NCBI GenBank assembly: GCA_946481445.1
Contig: CAMLOA010000101.1
Span: forward strand, 1 to 6,897
Direction of reading: 5' to 3'
Source: an uncultured Devosia sp.
GTDB taxonomy: Bacteria; Pseudomonadota; Alphaproteobacteria; Rhizobiales; Devosiaceae
Length of the DNA stretch: 6,897 nucleotides
Below the pieces are notes generated by a model. That model made no database searches. It was given only the letters and a program-made list of their open reading frames with translations, and had not been told where the DNA came from. The number at the start of each line of letters is the position of its first letter. The stretch's first letter is position 1. A program made the position numbers and the translations under genes. This document shows positions 1 through 5,386 of the stretch, one piece after another.

Positions 1-138
1 GTCGTGGTCGGCATCTCGACGGCCGGAGCTCCGCCAAACCTCGGCCAGGCCGTGCGTCGCCGCATCGAGACGCTGTTGCCCGCCACGCTGAGTGCCTGGG
101 CCAGGCTGGCACAGAACATCCTGGCGCGTGTGATGTAA
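1..138 (+). CDS. cysG: Siroheme synthase CysG, end of the precorrin-2 dehydrogenase/ferrochelatase module (5' partial, ends at in-frame TAA)
   Basis: The first 45 codons of frame 1 continue a gene that starts before the window. They match the central part of CysG: the short IST-A-G turn, then an NLGQAVRRRIETLLP helix and a WARLAQNILARV helix. In E. coli CysG the equivalent region (SSGGTSP followed by LARLLREKLESLLP) closes the NAD-dependent precorrin-2 dehydrogenase/sirohydrochlorin ferrochelatase module. That module oxidises precorrin-2 and inserts iron to make siroheme, the cofactor of sulfite and nitrite reductases. The frame stops at TAA 136-138. The same frame then continues without another stop through linker residues (GLESGPQRVAFWERLAERAF, 139-198) that are typical of the CysG linker, and on into the SUMT module. 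The stop therefore looks like an interruption inside one ancestral gene, not a natural gene end. The N-terminal NAD-binding fold lies outside the window. Confidence 0.75.
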   Translation, partial: VVVGISTAGAPPNLGQAVRRRIETLLPATLSAWARLAQNILARVM

Positions 139-264
139 GGGCTCGAATCAGGCCCGCAGCGCGTCGCCTTCTGGGAAAGGCTTGCCGAGCGCGCCTTCGG
201 GGATGGCGCCCCCTCGGAAGCCGACGCCGACATCGGCAGCGCCGTCGCGGCCCCTTCCGGCCGC

Positions 265-1002
265 GTGACCCTGGTGGGTGCGGGCCCCGGGGAAGCGGAC
301 CTGCTGACCATCAAGGCCGTGCGCGCCCTGCAGTCTGCCGATGTAATCCTTTTCGACGACCTCGTCTCCGCCGAAGTGCTCGAACTCGCCCGGCGCGAAG
401 CCAAGCGCATGCTGGTCGGCAAGCGCGCCGCCCGAGAAAGCTGCAAGCAGGAAGACATCAACCAGATGATGCTGACCCTGGCCCGCCAGGGCAAGCATGT
501 GGTCCGCCTCAAGTCGGGCGACCCGATGATCTTCGGACGCGCTGGCGAAGAGATCGAAATGCTCGAGCGGCACGGCATCGCCGTGTCCGTCGTGCCCGGT
601 GTCACTGCGGCGTTGGCGCTGGCCAGCCGGCTCGGCATCTCCCTGACCCATCGAGACCATGCCCAGTCCGTGCGCTTCGTCACCGGCCATTCGCGCAAGG
701 GCATGCTGCCGGAAACCCTCAACTGGACTGCACTCAGCGATCCGGCAACCACCAGCGTCTATTACATGAGCCGGCGCACCTTGCCCGGCATTGTCAGCCA
801 GTTGCGTGCGCAGGGCATGGATCTTTCCACCCCCGCAATCATTGCCGGCAATGTGGGTCGCGCCGGCGAGCAGGTATGGCGCGGCACGATCGGGGAAGCG
901 GTCCATGCGGTTGAGGCTTTCCCGCTTTCAGCGCCGACGATCTTCGCGGTAGGCGACGCCCTGGCGCAACGAGAGGCCCTGGCCCTGGCGGCAAGCGCCT
1001 GA
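265..1002 (+). CDS. cysG: Uroporphyrinogen-III C-methyltransferase (SUMT) module of CysG, separated from its N-terminal module by a nonsense codon
   Basis: SUMT uses two S-adenosylmethionine molecules to methylate uroporphyrinogen III at C2 and C7, giving precorrin-2. It is the first committed step toward siroheme and cobalamin. Counting from GTG 265, the tetrapyrrole methylase fold is complete at 245 residues: VGAGPG loop at 4-9, DD-LVS at 31-35, GDPMIFGR at 85-92, VPGVTA at 110-115, LTHRDHAQSVRFVTGH at 127-142, and a closing TIFAVGDAL. RLKSGDP in place of the enterobacterial RLKGGDP is the form I recall from rhizobial CysG. GTG 265 is the first usable start after the stop at 136-138, but it falls exactly at the first beta strand and I see no Shine-Dalgarno sequence before it. 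In an intact gene this would be the C-terminal half of a fused CysG reading through from position 1. The gene ends 15 bases from the convergent transporter operon. Confidence 0.85.
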   Translation: MTLVGAGPGEADLLTIKAVRALQSADVILFDDLVSAEVLELARREAKRMLVGKRAARESCKQEDINQMMLTLARQGKHVVRLKSGDPMIFGRAGEEIEMLERHGIAVSVVPGVTAALALASRLGISLTHRDHAQSVRFVTGHSRKGMLPETLNWTALSDPATTSVYYMSRRTLPGIVSQLRAQGMDLSTPAIIAGNVGRAGEQVWRGTIGEAVHAVEAFPLSAPTIFAVGDALAQREALALAASA

Positions 1003-1017
1003 CCATCCGCCGCCGGG
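984..1017 (+). terminator. Stem-loop across the cysG stop, possible terminator without a U tract
   Basis: Positions 984-992 pair with 1009-1017: nine base pairs, one of them G-U in plus-strand RNA, around a 16-base loop containing the cysG stop codon. It fills the 15-base gap between two convergent genes, where a terminator is expected. No T run follows on either strand, so this is not a canonical intrinsic terminator. GC-rich genomes form stems of this kind by chance fairly often. Confidence 0.3.
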
Positions 1018-1770
1018 CTATGCCTTCCGCTGACCGCCCTGCCCGGTCCGCGCCATCAATGCGTGTTCCAGGGCCGAAAGCCCATCGTAGATCAGCACGG
1101 CCAGCACGCCGACGATCAGCCCGCCCTGCAGCACGAAGGCGGTGTTGCTGGACAATAGTCCGGCAATGATCACTTCGCCCAGGGTACGCGCCGCCACCGT
1201 GGACCCAATAGTGGCAGTGGCCAGCGATATGACGACCGTCAGCCGCACCCCCGCCAGGATCACCGGCAGGGCCAGCGGGAGTTCCACATTGAGAAGCCGC
1301 TGCCGCCCGGTCATGCCCATGCCGTTGGCCGCGTCCGTTACCGCGCGCGGCAGGTTGGTGAGGCCAGTCAGCGTGTTCTCGAAAATGGGCAGCAGGCCAT
1401 AAAGGAACAGGGCCACCAGGGTTGGCGCGGTCCCGAAACCCAGCAGGGGCACGGCGAGCGCCAGCACCGCAACCGGTGGAAAGGTCTGTCCGATATTGGC
1501 GAGACTGCGCGACAGGGGCAGGAACTCCGCGCCGAATGGCCTCGTCACGAAGATTGCCAGGCCCACCGCGACAACCGTCGAAGCTAAGGTCGCCGCCGCG
1601 ACGATGGCCAGGTGGTTGAGGGTAATCTCAAGCAGGTTGCCCTGGTTGTAGATGGCTGGTTGACCGTTCTTGGTGAAGAGGCTGAAGAACCCGGCGAACA
1701 AGTCCGGCTGCACCAGGAAAGTCAGCAGGACCACGAGCACCAGCAGCCGGACGACATGGCCCGGGCTCAT
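1018..1770 (-). CDS. yehW: YehW-type short permease of an osmoprotectant ABC importer
   Basis: This 250-residue inner-membrane protein is one of the two channel subunits of a betaine/osmoprotectant importer. It has about six hydrophobic segments (roughly residues 6-20, 52-75, 95-111, 114-132, 167-190 and 208-232). The cytoplasmic EAA-type coupling loop at 145-169 (TDAANGMGMTGRQRLLNVEL then PLALP) docks on the ATPase. Length and sequence agree with E. coli YehW (about 243 residues) and OpuBB-like permeases. Its ATG overlaps the ATPase stop in an ATGA quartet at 1767-1770. No strong Shine-Dalgarno sequence precedes it, so translation is probably coupled to the upstream gene. It is the last gene of the operon and ends convergently with cysG. 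It differs from the partner permease by lacking the long N-terminal membrane extension. Confidence 0.9.
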   Translation of the reverse strand: MSPGHVVRLLVLVVLLTFLVQPDLFAGFFSLFTKNGQPAIYNQGNLLEITLNHLAIVAAATLASTVVAVGLAIFVTRPFGAEFLPLSRSLANIGQTFPPVAVLALAVPLLGFGTAPTLVALFLYGLLPIFENTLTGLTNLPRAVTDAANGMGMTGRQRLLNVELPLALPVILAGVRLTVVISLATATIGSTVAARTLGEVIIAGLLSSNTAFVLQGGLIVGVLAVLIYDGLSALEHALMARTGQGGQRKA

Positions 1771-2702
1771 TGCGGTCTCGCCGCCAGCCGGGACAAGGCG
1801 TCCAGCGTCACGCGCCCCACAACCGCACCATCACGCCGCACCGGCAGGGCCGACCGGCTCGACCACAGCAGTTCTGCATAGGCGTCGCGCAGCGATGCTG
1901 TCGCCTCGATGGGCTCACCACCGGCCTCGCCGGGCTCGACATGGTCGCCCACCCGCGCCAGCGACAGCAGCCGGAAGGGACGTTCGCTGGTGCCGATCAG
2001 TTCAGCAACGAAGGGCGTCGCCGGCCTGGTGATGAGTTCGGCGGGTTCCGCATATTGCAGGAGCTTGCCTCCGTCCATTACCGCTATTGTATCGCCCAGG
2101 TGGATCGCCTCTTCCACATCGTGCGTGACCAGCACGATGGTGGTACCGAACCGGCGCTGTATGGTCCGCAGGTCTTCCTGCGCCTTGGCACGGATGACGG
2201 GGTCGAGCGCGCCGAATGGCTCGTCCATCAGCAGGATGTTGGGCTTGGCCGCCAGAGCCCGCGCCACGCCAACACGCTGCTGCTGTCCTCCGGACAGTTC
2301 ATGGGGCATGCGGTCGCGGAACTGGCCGGGGTCGAGCTGGAACAGGTCGAGAAGTTCGTCGACACGCCCGGCAATCCTGGCCTTGTCCCAACCGAGCAGC
2401 TTGGGCACGGTGCCGATATTCTGGCCCACGGTGCGATGCGGAAACAGTCCGTGGCCCTGGATGACGTAGCCGATCCGCCGCCTCAGCTCATAGGCCGGCA
2501 CCGACGCAATGTCCTCGCCGTCGATGCGGATGCTGCCCGATGTCGGCCGCACCAGCTTGTTGATCATGCGCAGCAGTGTGGTCTTGCCCGATCCGGACGT
2601 TCCCACGATGGCGCAGATGCTGTGCGGGCGGATGGCAAGGCTGACGCGATCCACCACGACAGTGCCATCATAGCTCTTGGTGACGTCATCGACCTCGATC
2701 AT
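1767..2702 (-). CDS. yehX: YehX-type ATPase of an osmoprotectant ABC importer
   Basis: This 311-residue cytoplasmic ATPase drives the importer. All ABC motifs are present: Walker A GTSGSGKTT at 34-42, Q-loop glutamine 82, signature LSGGQQQR at 136-143, Walker B ILLMDEPF at 156-163 with D160 and catalytic E161, D-loop GALD at 164-167 and H-loop histidine 194. After about residue 240 there is a short tail. Residues about 263-305 resemble one CBS motif (SALPVRRDGAVVGRVTLDAL), whereas OpuAA-type ATPases carry two. The start was placed at ATG 2702 because MIEVDDVTKSYDG is the normal beginning of this family. The open frame runs on upstream only as a shadow of the neighbouring permease. Start and stop both sit in ATGA overlaps with the flanking permeases, indicating one translationally coupled transcript. 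E. coli YehX has about the same length. Confidence 0.93.
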   Translation of the reverse strand: MIEVDDVTKSYDGTVVVDRVSLAIRPHSICAIVGTSGSGKTTLLRMINKLVRPTSGSIRIDGEDIASVPAYELRRRIGYVIQGHGLFPHRTVGQNIGTVPKLLGWDKARIAGRVDELLDLFQLDPGQFRDRMPHELSGGQQQRVGVARALAAKPNILLMDEPFGALDPVIRAKAQEDLRTIQRRFGTTIVLVTHDVEEAIHLGDTIAVMDGGKLLQYAEPAELITRPATPFVAELIGTSERPFRLLSLARVGDHVEPGEAGGEPIEATASLRDAYAELLWSSRSALPVRRDGAVVGRVTLDALSRLAARPQ

Positions 2703-3889
2703 GGCCGGCGCCCCCGCCGCGAGGTCATTTCCACTGCCGCGTCGAGCACGACCGCGGCCGTGAAGGCCAGCGCCACCGTGGGGACGGCGCCAAGGAGCAC
2801 CAGGTCCATCGCCGTCTGCCCTATGCCCTGGAACACGAAGACACCGAACCCACCCCCGCCGATCAGGGCCGCGATCGTTGCCAGCCCGATATTCTGTACT
2901 AGGACGATGCGGATGCCGGTGAGGATGACCGGCAGGGCCAGCGGCAGCTCGACCTGGAACAGCCGCTGGCCCCAGGTCATACCCATGCCCTTGGCGGCAT
3001 CCACCGATGCAGGCGGGACATTGAGCAGCCCAACTACGGTGTTGGAGACGATGGGCAGGAGCGAATAGGCAAAGAGGGCGACCATGGCGGGCGCCGCGCC
3101 GATGCCGGATATGCCTATGGCCGATGCGCCGGGTATGGTGGCTGCCACCCAGGCCAGCGGCGCGATCAGCAAGCCGAACAGCGCGATGGACGGAATGGTC
3201 TGGATGATGTTGAGCACATTGAGGACGGCGGCCCGGATCGGTCTGAACTTGTAGCAGAGGGTGCCCAGGGGCACACCAACAGCGGTGGCGATGGCCACCG
3301 AACCGCCCGCGAGCCAAAGGTGGACCCGGGCTTCCGCCCAGAAGGCCGGAGCACGGGTGTCATATTCCTTGAGGATGGAGAGCTGGCTCCATGCCCCGCT
3401 GGCGAGCAGGGCCGCCAGCGCGATCCAGACCAGCGCGAGGATAACGATCCGCGCCCACGGCCCCAGCTTCAGCCGGGTCAGGGCATCGGTCACAAGCAGG
3501 GCAAGGGCAAAGACCAGCAGCCAGAAGCCCGCACCGGGTGAGACGCGGGCAAGGCCGTCGCCGGCGGGCGTGAGGTAGCCGCCCGCATGGCCGATCAGAA
3601 CGGACAGCGCGGCGAGCACGGCAAAACCCACGAATAGCTTGATGAACGGGGAAACGCGCAGCAGCGCTGCTGCCAGGGCGGCCAGCAAGAGCGCGATGAG
3701 GAGCCCGGCGGCATGGACCGGCAGCGCTTCGACCAGGCCCAGCGGTTCACCCGGGACGATACGGTTGGCCAGAAGCAGCGCGAACGGCAGGGCAGCGCCC
3801 GCTGCGCCAACCGCGGCCAACAGCACGCCCAGCTTGTCGATTGCCAGCCAGGCGGGGCGGATCGATGGCGCGGTGTCGGCTACGCTCAT
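2699..3889 (-). CDS. yehY: YehY-type long permease of an osmoprotectant ABC importer
   Basis: This 396-residue inner-membrane protein is the larger channel subunit. The C-terminal half (about 190-390) is a standard OpuBB-like permease domain with an EAA loop at 296-320 (VDAAKGMGMTWGQRLFQVEL then PLALP). The N-terminal half adds about five extra hydrophobic segments (roughly 20-42, 57-77, 83-100, 120-137 and 146-164). They are followed by a WSQLSILKEYDTRAP stretch that closely matches the corresponding segment of E. coli YehY (about 385 residues). The extension separates YehY from ordinary 220-280 residue permeases of the family. The start at ATG 3889 is preceded by GGAG at 3895-3898, five bases away. 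The stop overlaps the ATPase start in ATGA at 2699-2702. The gene lies 134 bases after the binding-protein gene, in the same order as E. coli yehZYXW. Confidence 0.92.
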   Translation of the reverse strand: MSVADTAPSIRPAWLAIDKLGVLLAAVGAAGAALPFALLLANRIVPGEPLGLVEALPVHAAGLLIALLLAALAAALLRVSPFIKLFVGFAVLAALSVLIGHAGGYLTPAGDGLARVSPGAGFWLLVFALALLVTDALTRLKLGPWARIVILALVWIALAALLASGAWSQLSILKEYDTRAPAFWAEARVHLWLAGGSVAIATAVGVPLGTLCYKFRPIRAAVLNVLNIIQTIPSIALFGLLIAPLAWVAATIPGASAIGISGIGAAPAMVALFAYSLLPIVSNTVVGLLNVPPASVDAAKGMGMTWGQRLFQVELPLALPVILTGIRIVLVQNIGLATIAALIGGGGFGVFVFQGIGQTAMDLVLLGAVPTVALAFTAAVVLDAAVEMTSRRGRRP

Positions 3890-3936
3890 GCTGGCTCCAC
3901 GCTCACCACCCAGGCCGCCTCACTCTCGATCGGGCG

Positions 3937-3962
3937 CGTGACGGGCGAGAGGCCTCGTCACG
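3937..3962 (-). promoter_or_regulatory. Stem-loop in the yehZ-yehY intercistronic gap
   Basis: CGTGACG (3937-3943) and CGTCACG (3956-3962) are perfect inverted repeats. Two further G-C pairs form inside past a single bulged base, leaving a loop of about seven bases. No U tract follows on the minus strand, so it is unlikely to be a simple terminator. Stem-loops placed after the binding-protein gene of an ABC operon often stabilise or process the mRNA so that more binding protein than permease is made; that role here is inference. The rest of the 3890-4023 gap shows only the yehY ribosome binding site. Confidence 0.4.
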
Positions 3963-4023
3963 GGCCGGATGTCGCCCCATTCCTGCTGGCGAGGGATGGA
4001 GGGTTCGGTGCCCCACCCTGTCG

Positions 4024-4935
4024 TCAGTCCAGGAACCCACCCGAGGTCAGATAGTCGGTCGCCACCGCCGCGGCTGCCTCCCCGCCCACCTGCACCCGGC
4101 CATTGAGCTCCTGCAGGACCTCCAGCGTCAGGCCCTCGAATATCGGCTTGAGCAGTTCTTCGATCTGCGGATACTCCGCCAGCACTTCCTCACGGATGAT
4201 CGGTGCCGGCTGGTAGACCGGCTGCACTCCCTTGTCGTCTTCGAGCACCGTGAGACCCGATGGCGCGATGCCGCCATCCGTACCATAGACCATTGCGGCA
4301 TTGGCACCGTTGGTCTGCTGTGCAGCTGCGGCAATGGTGGCCGCGGTGTCGCCGCCCGAAAGGGTGATCAGCTGGTCCGGGCTGAGCGTGAAGCCATAGA
4401 CTTCCTGGAACTTGGGCAAAGCGGCCGGCGAGTTCACGAATTCGGCCGAGGCTGCGAGCTTGACCTCGCCGCCATTGGCAACCCAGGCGCCAAACTCGCT
4501 GAAGGTATTGAGGCTATTGGCTTCGGCCACATCGTTCCGGATGGCGACGGCCCAGGTATTGTTGGCCGGCGACGGGGTCAGCCACACGATCTTGTTGGCC
4601 TCGTAGTCCAGCTTGGACGCTTCGGCATAGGCCGAGGCGGCGTCGTTCCACAGCGGATCGTCTGCCCTGTCGAAGAAGAAGGCGGCATTGCCTGTATATT
4701 CGGGGTAGATATCGATCTCCCCGGCCATGATGGCCTCGCGCACGATCGGCGTGCCGCCAAGCTGGATGCGGTCCTCCACCGGAATGTCATTGGCCTCAAG
4801 CACCTGCTTGATGATGTTGCCCAGAACGCCGCCCTCCGTGTCGATCTTGGAGGAGACGACCACCTGAGCATTGGCGGCAGTCGCCAACAAGGAAAGGGTG
4901 GCGACAGCGGTCAGCAGCTTGATTGTGAGGCGCAT
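4024..4935 (-). CDS. yehZ: YehZ/OsmF-type periplasmic osmoprotectant-binding protein
   Basis: This 303-residue secreted solute-binding protein captures betaine-like compatible solutes and delivers them to the YehYXW channel. Residues 1-23 form a signal peptide (basic start, hydrophobic core, ANA cleavage site before QVVV). The mature protein follows the glycine-betaine/choline-binding (OpuAC, type II) fold and tracks E. coli YehZ closely: VSSKIDTEGGVLGN near 27-40, GEIDIYPEYTGNAAFFF at 72-88, PSPANNTW at 121-128, KLAASAEF at 159-166, SGGDTAATIAAAAQQT at 193-208 and AMVYGTDGGI at 214-223. The start at ATG 4935 is set by the signal peptide and by GGAGA at 4941-4945. The frame stays open far upstream (to about 5607), but that part is not protein-like. 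It is the first gene of the operon. In E. coli and Brucella this operon type is under general-stress control. The true ligand cannot be read from sequence. Confidence 0.93.
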   Translation of the reverse strand: MRLTIKLLTAVATLSLLATAANAQVVVSSKIDTEGGVLGNIIKQVLEANDIPVEDRIQLGGTPIVREAIMAGEIDIYPEYTGNAAFFFDRADDPLWNDAASAYAEASKLDYEANKIVWLTPSPANNTWAVAIRNDVAEANSLNTFSEFGAWVANGGEVKLAASAEFVNSPAALPKFQEVYGFTLSPDQLITLSGGDTAATIAAAAQQTNGANAAMVYGTDGGIAPSGLTVLEDDKGVQPVYQPAPIIREEVLAEYPQIEELLKPIFEGLTLEVLQELNGRVQVGGEAAAAVATDYLTSGGFLD

Positions 4936-4940
4936 TGATT

Positions 4941-4945
4941 TCTCC
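4941..4945 (-). promoter_or_regulatory. Ribosome binding site of yehZ
   Basis: GGAGA lies six bases before ATG 4935 on the minus strand, in an A-rich stretch. It decides the start, since the reading frame is open for more than 600 bases upstream. A 5-bp G/C stem (4953-4957 with 4966-4970, 8-base loop) sits just upstream and could influence access to it. Confidence 0.7.
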
Positions 4946-5092
4946 GTTTTCTCCCGGGTAACGGTCCGGGCTGTCCCTTGCATGGCGTCCTGAGTGATCG
5001 CGGCATGAGCTCCGGCCTCGGGCGTATTGAGTTCGAGGCAAAAAGACCCAACCAGTTCCTTAATCGCCGAGCTGCAAATTGGTTCGCGCGTC

Positions 5093-5121
5093 AATTCGAC
5101 CGAGGCGGGTGCCGTCGAATT
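5093..5121. promoter_or_regulatory. Inverted repeat, possible operator
   Basis: AATTCGAC (5093-5100) and GTCGAATT (5114-5121) are perfect 8-bp inverted arms separated by 13 bases. The arm centres are 21 bp apart, about two helical turns, which suits a dimeric regulator reading one face of the DNA. The left arm overlaps the minus-strand TTGACG at 5089-5094. No particular regulator family is recognised. Confidence 0.4.
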
Positions 5122-5343
5122 CGCCGCAACCCGCCGATAGCCGCCTGTCCTGCCAGTTCGTGTCAGCATGCCGCCGCCGCCGGGGTGGAAGTCGACTGGC
5201 ATCATTGCCCGGCAGGGCCATGGGCACAAGCGTCTTGGGAGCCAGACTGTGCCGGCCGTGTCCCCAGCCGCGGGGATTCCTTGCGCTCCGCCACGGGCGC
5301 TGACCTCCGACAAAAGTCGCGTGCCCAATGTCCAATTGTCAAA

Positions 5344-5373
5344 GCAGGCGCGCCTGCGCTTGCTGGCAGCAAG
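5344..5373 (+). promoter_or_regulatory. Two adjacent palindromes directly before the DUF3422 ribosome binding site
   Basis: GCAGGCGCGCCTGC at 5344-5357 is a perfect 14-bp palindrome. One base later CTTGCTG (5359-5365) and CAGCAAG (5367-5373) form perfect 7-bp arms around one central base. The second hairpin ends on the first base of the GAGGA ribosome binding site, so in RNA it could modulate translation start. As DNA, either palindrome could bind a dimeric repressor. Function is unproven. Confidence 0.4.
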
Positions 5374-5377
5374 AGGA
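5373..5377 (+). promoter_or_regulatory. Ribosome binding site of the DUF3422 gene
   Basis: GAGGA lies nine bases before ATG 5387. It supports that start over the upstream in-frame ATG at 5168, which has no such site and would add a non-protein-like extension. Confidence 0.65.
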
Positions 5378-5386
5378 CATCCGACC

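Larger units (their letters stand above)
4936..5386. promoter_or_regulatory. Divergent control region between yehZ and the DUF3422 gene
   Basis: I see no convincing gene in these 451 bases. Open frames here give low-complexity Arg/Pro/Ala-rich translations with no start signals. The stretch 5030-5100 is the most AT-rich part of the region and is the likeliest home of the yehZ promoter. On the minus strand it holds a TTGACG (5089-5094) that could be a -35 box, but no good -10 box lies at proper spacing. It also holds a GGAAC (5055-5059) resembling the -35 of EcfG general-stress promoters, again without its CGTT partner at 16-17 bases. The region also contains the inverted repeat at 5093-5121 and the palindromes at 5344-5373. 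Promoters for both genes are inferred from the divergent layout. Confidence 0.5.

Noticed and set aside
148..906. 252-codon minus-strand open frame opposite cysG
   Set aside because: Antisense shadow of a well-recognised SUMT sequence; the translation is His/Gly/Arg-rich with no family resemblance.
1770..3068. 432-codon plus-strand open frame opposite the ATPase and long permease
   Set aside because: Antisense to two certain genes; its translation shows mirror-frame composition typical of GC-rich DNA and no motif.
2703..3317. Upstream extension of the yehX reading frame
   Set aside because: It lies wholly inside the yehY gene in another frame, and the family start MIEVDDV at 2702 fits the ATGA overlap.
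3841..4938. 365-codon plus-strand open frame opposite yehZ
   Set aside because: Antisense to a clear binding protein; no ribosome binding site and no recognisable domain.
5333..5342. Minus-strand TTGACA (5337-5342) as a -35 box for yehZ
   Set aside because: The sequence 16-18 bases on has no TATAAT-like box, and the site is about 400 bases from the gene.
5168..5386. Earlier ATG for the DUF3422 protein
   Set aside because: No ribosome binding site; the added 73 residues are low complexity, while the family opening HPHRALLMEEVHARP follows ATG 5387.
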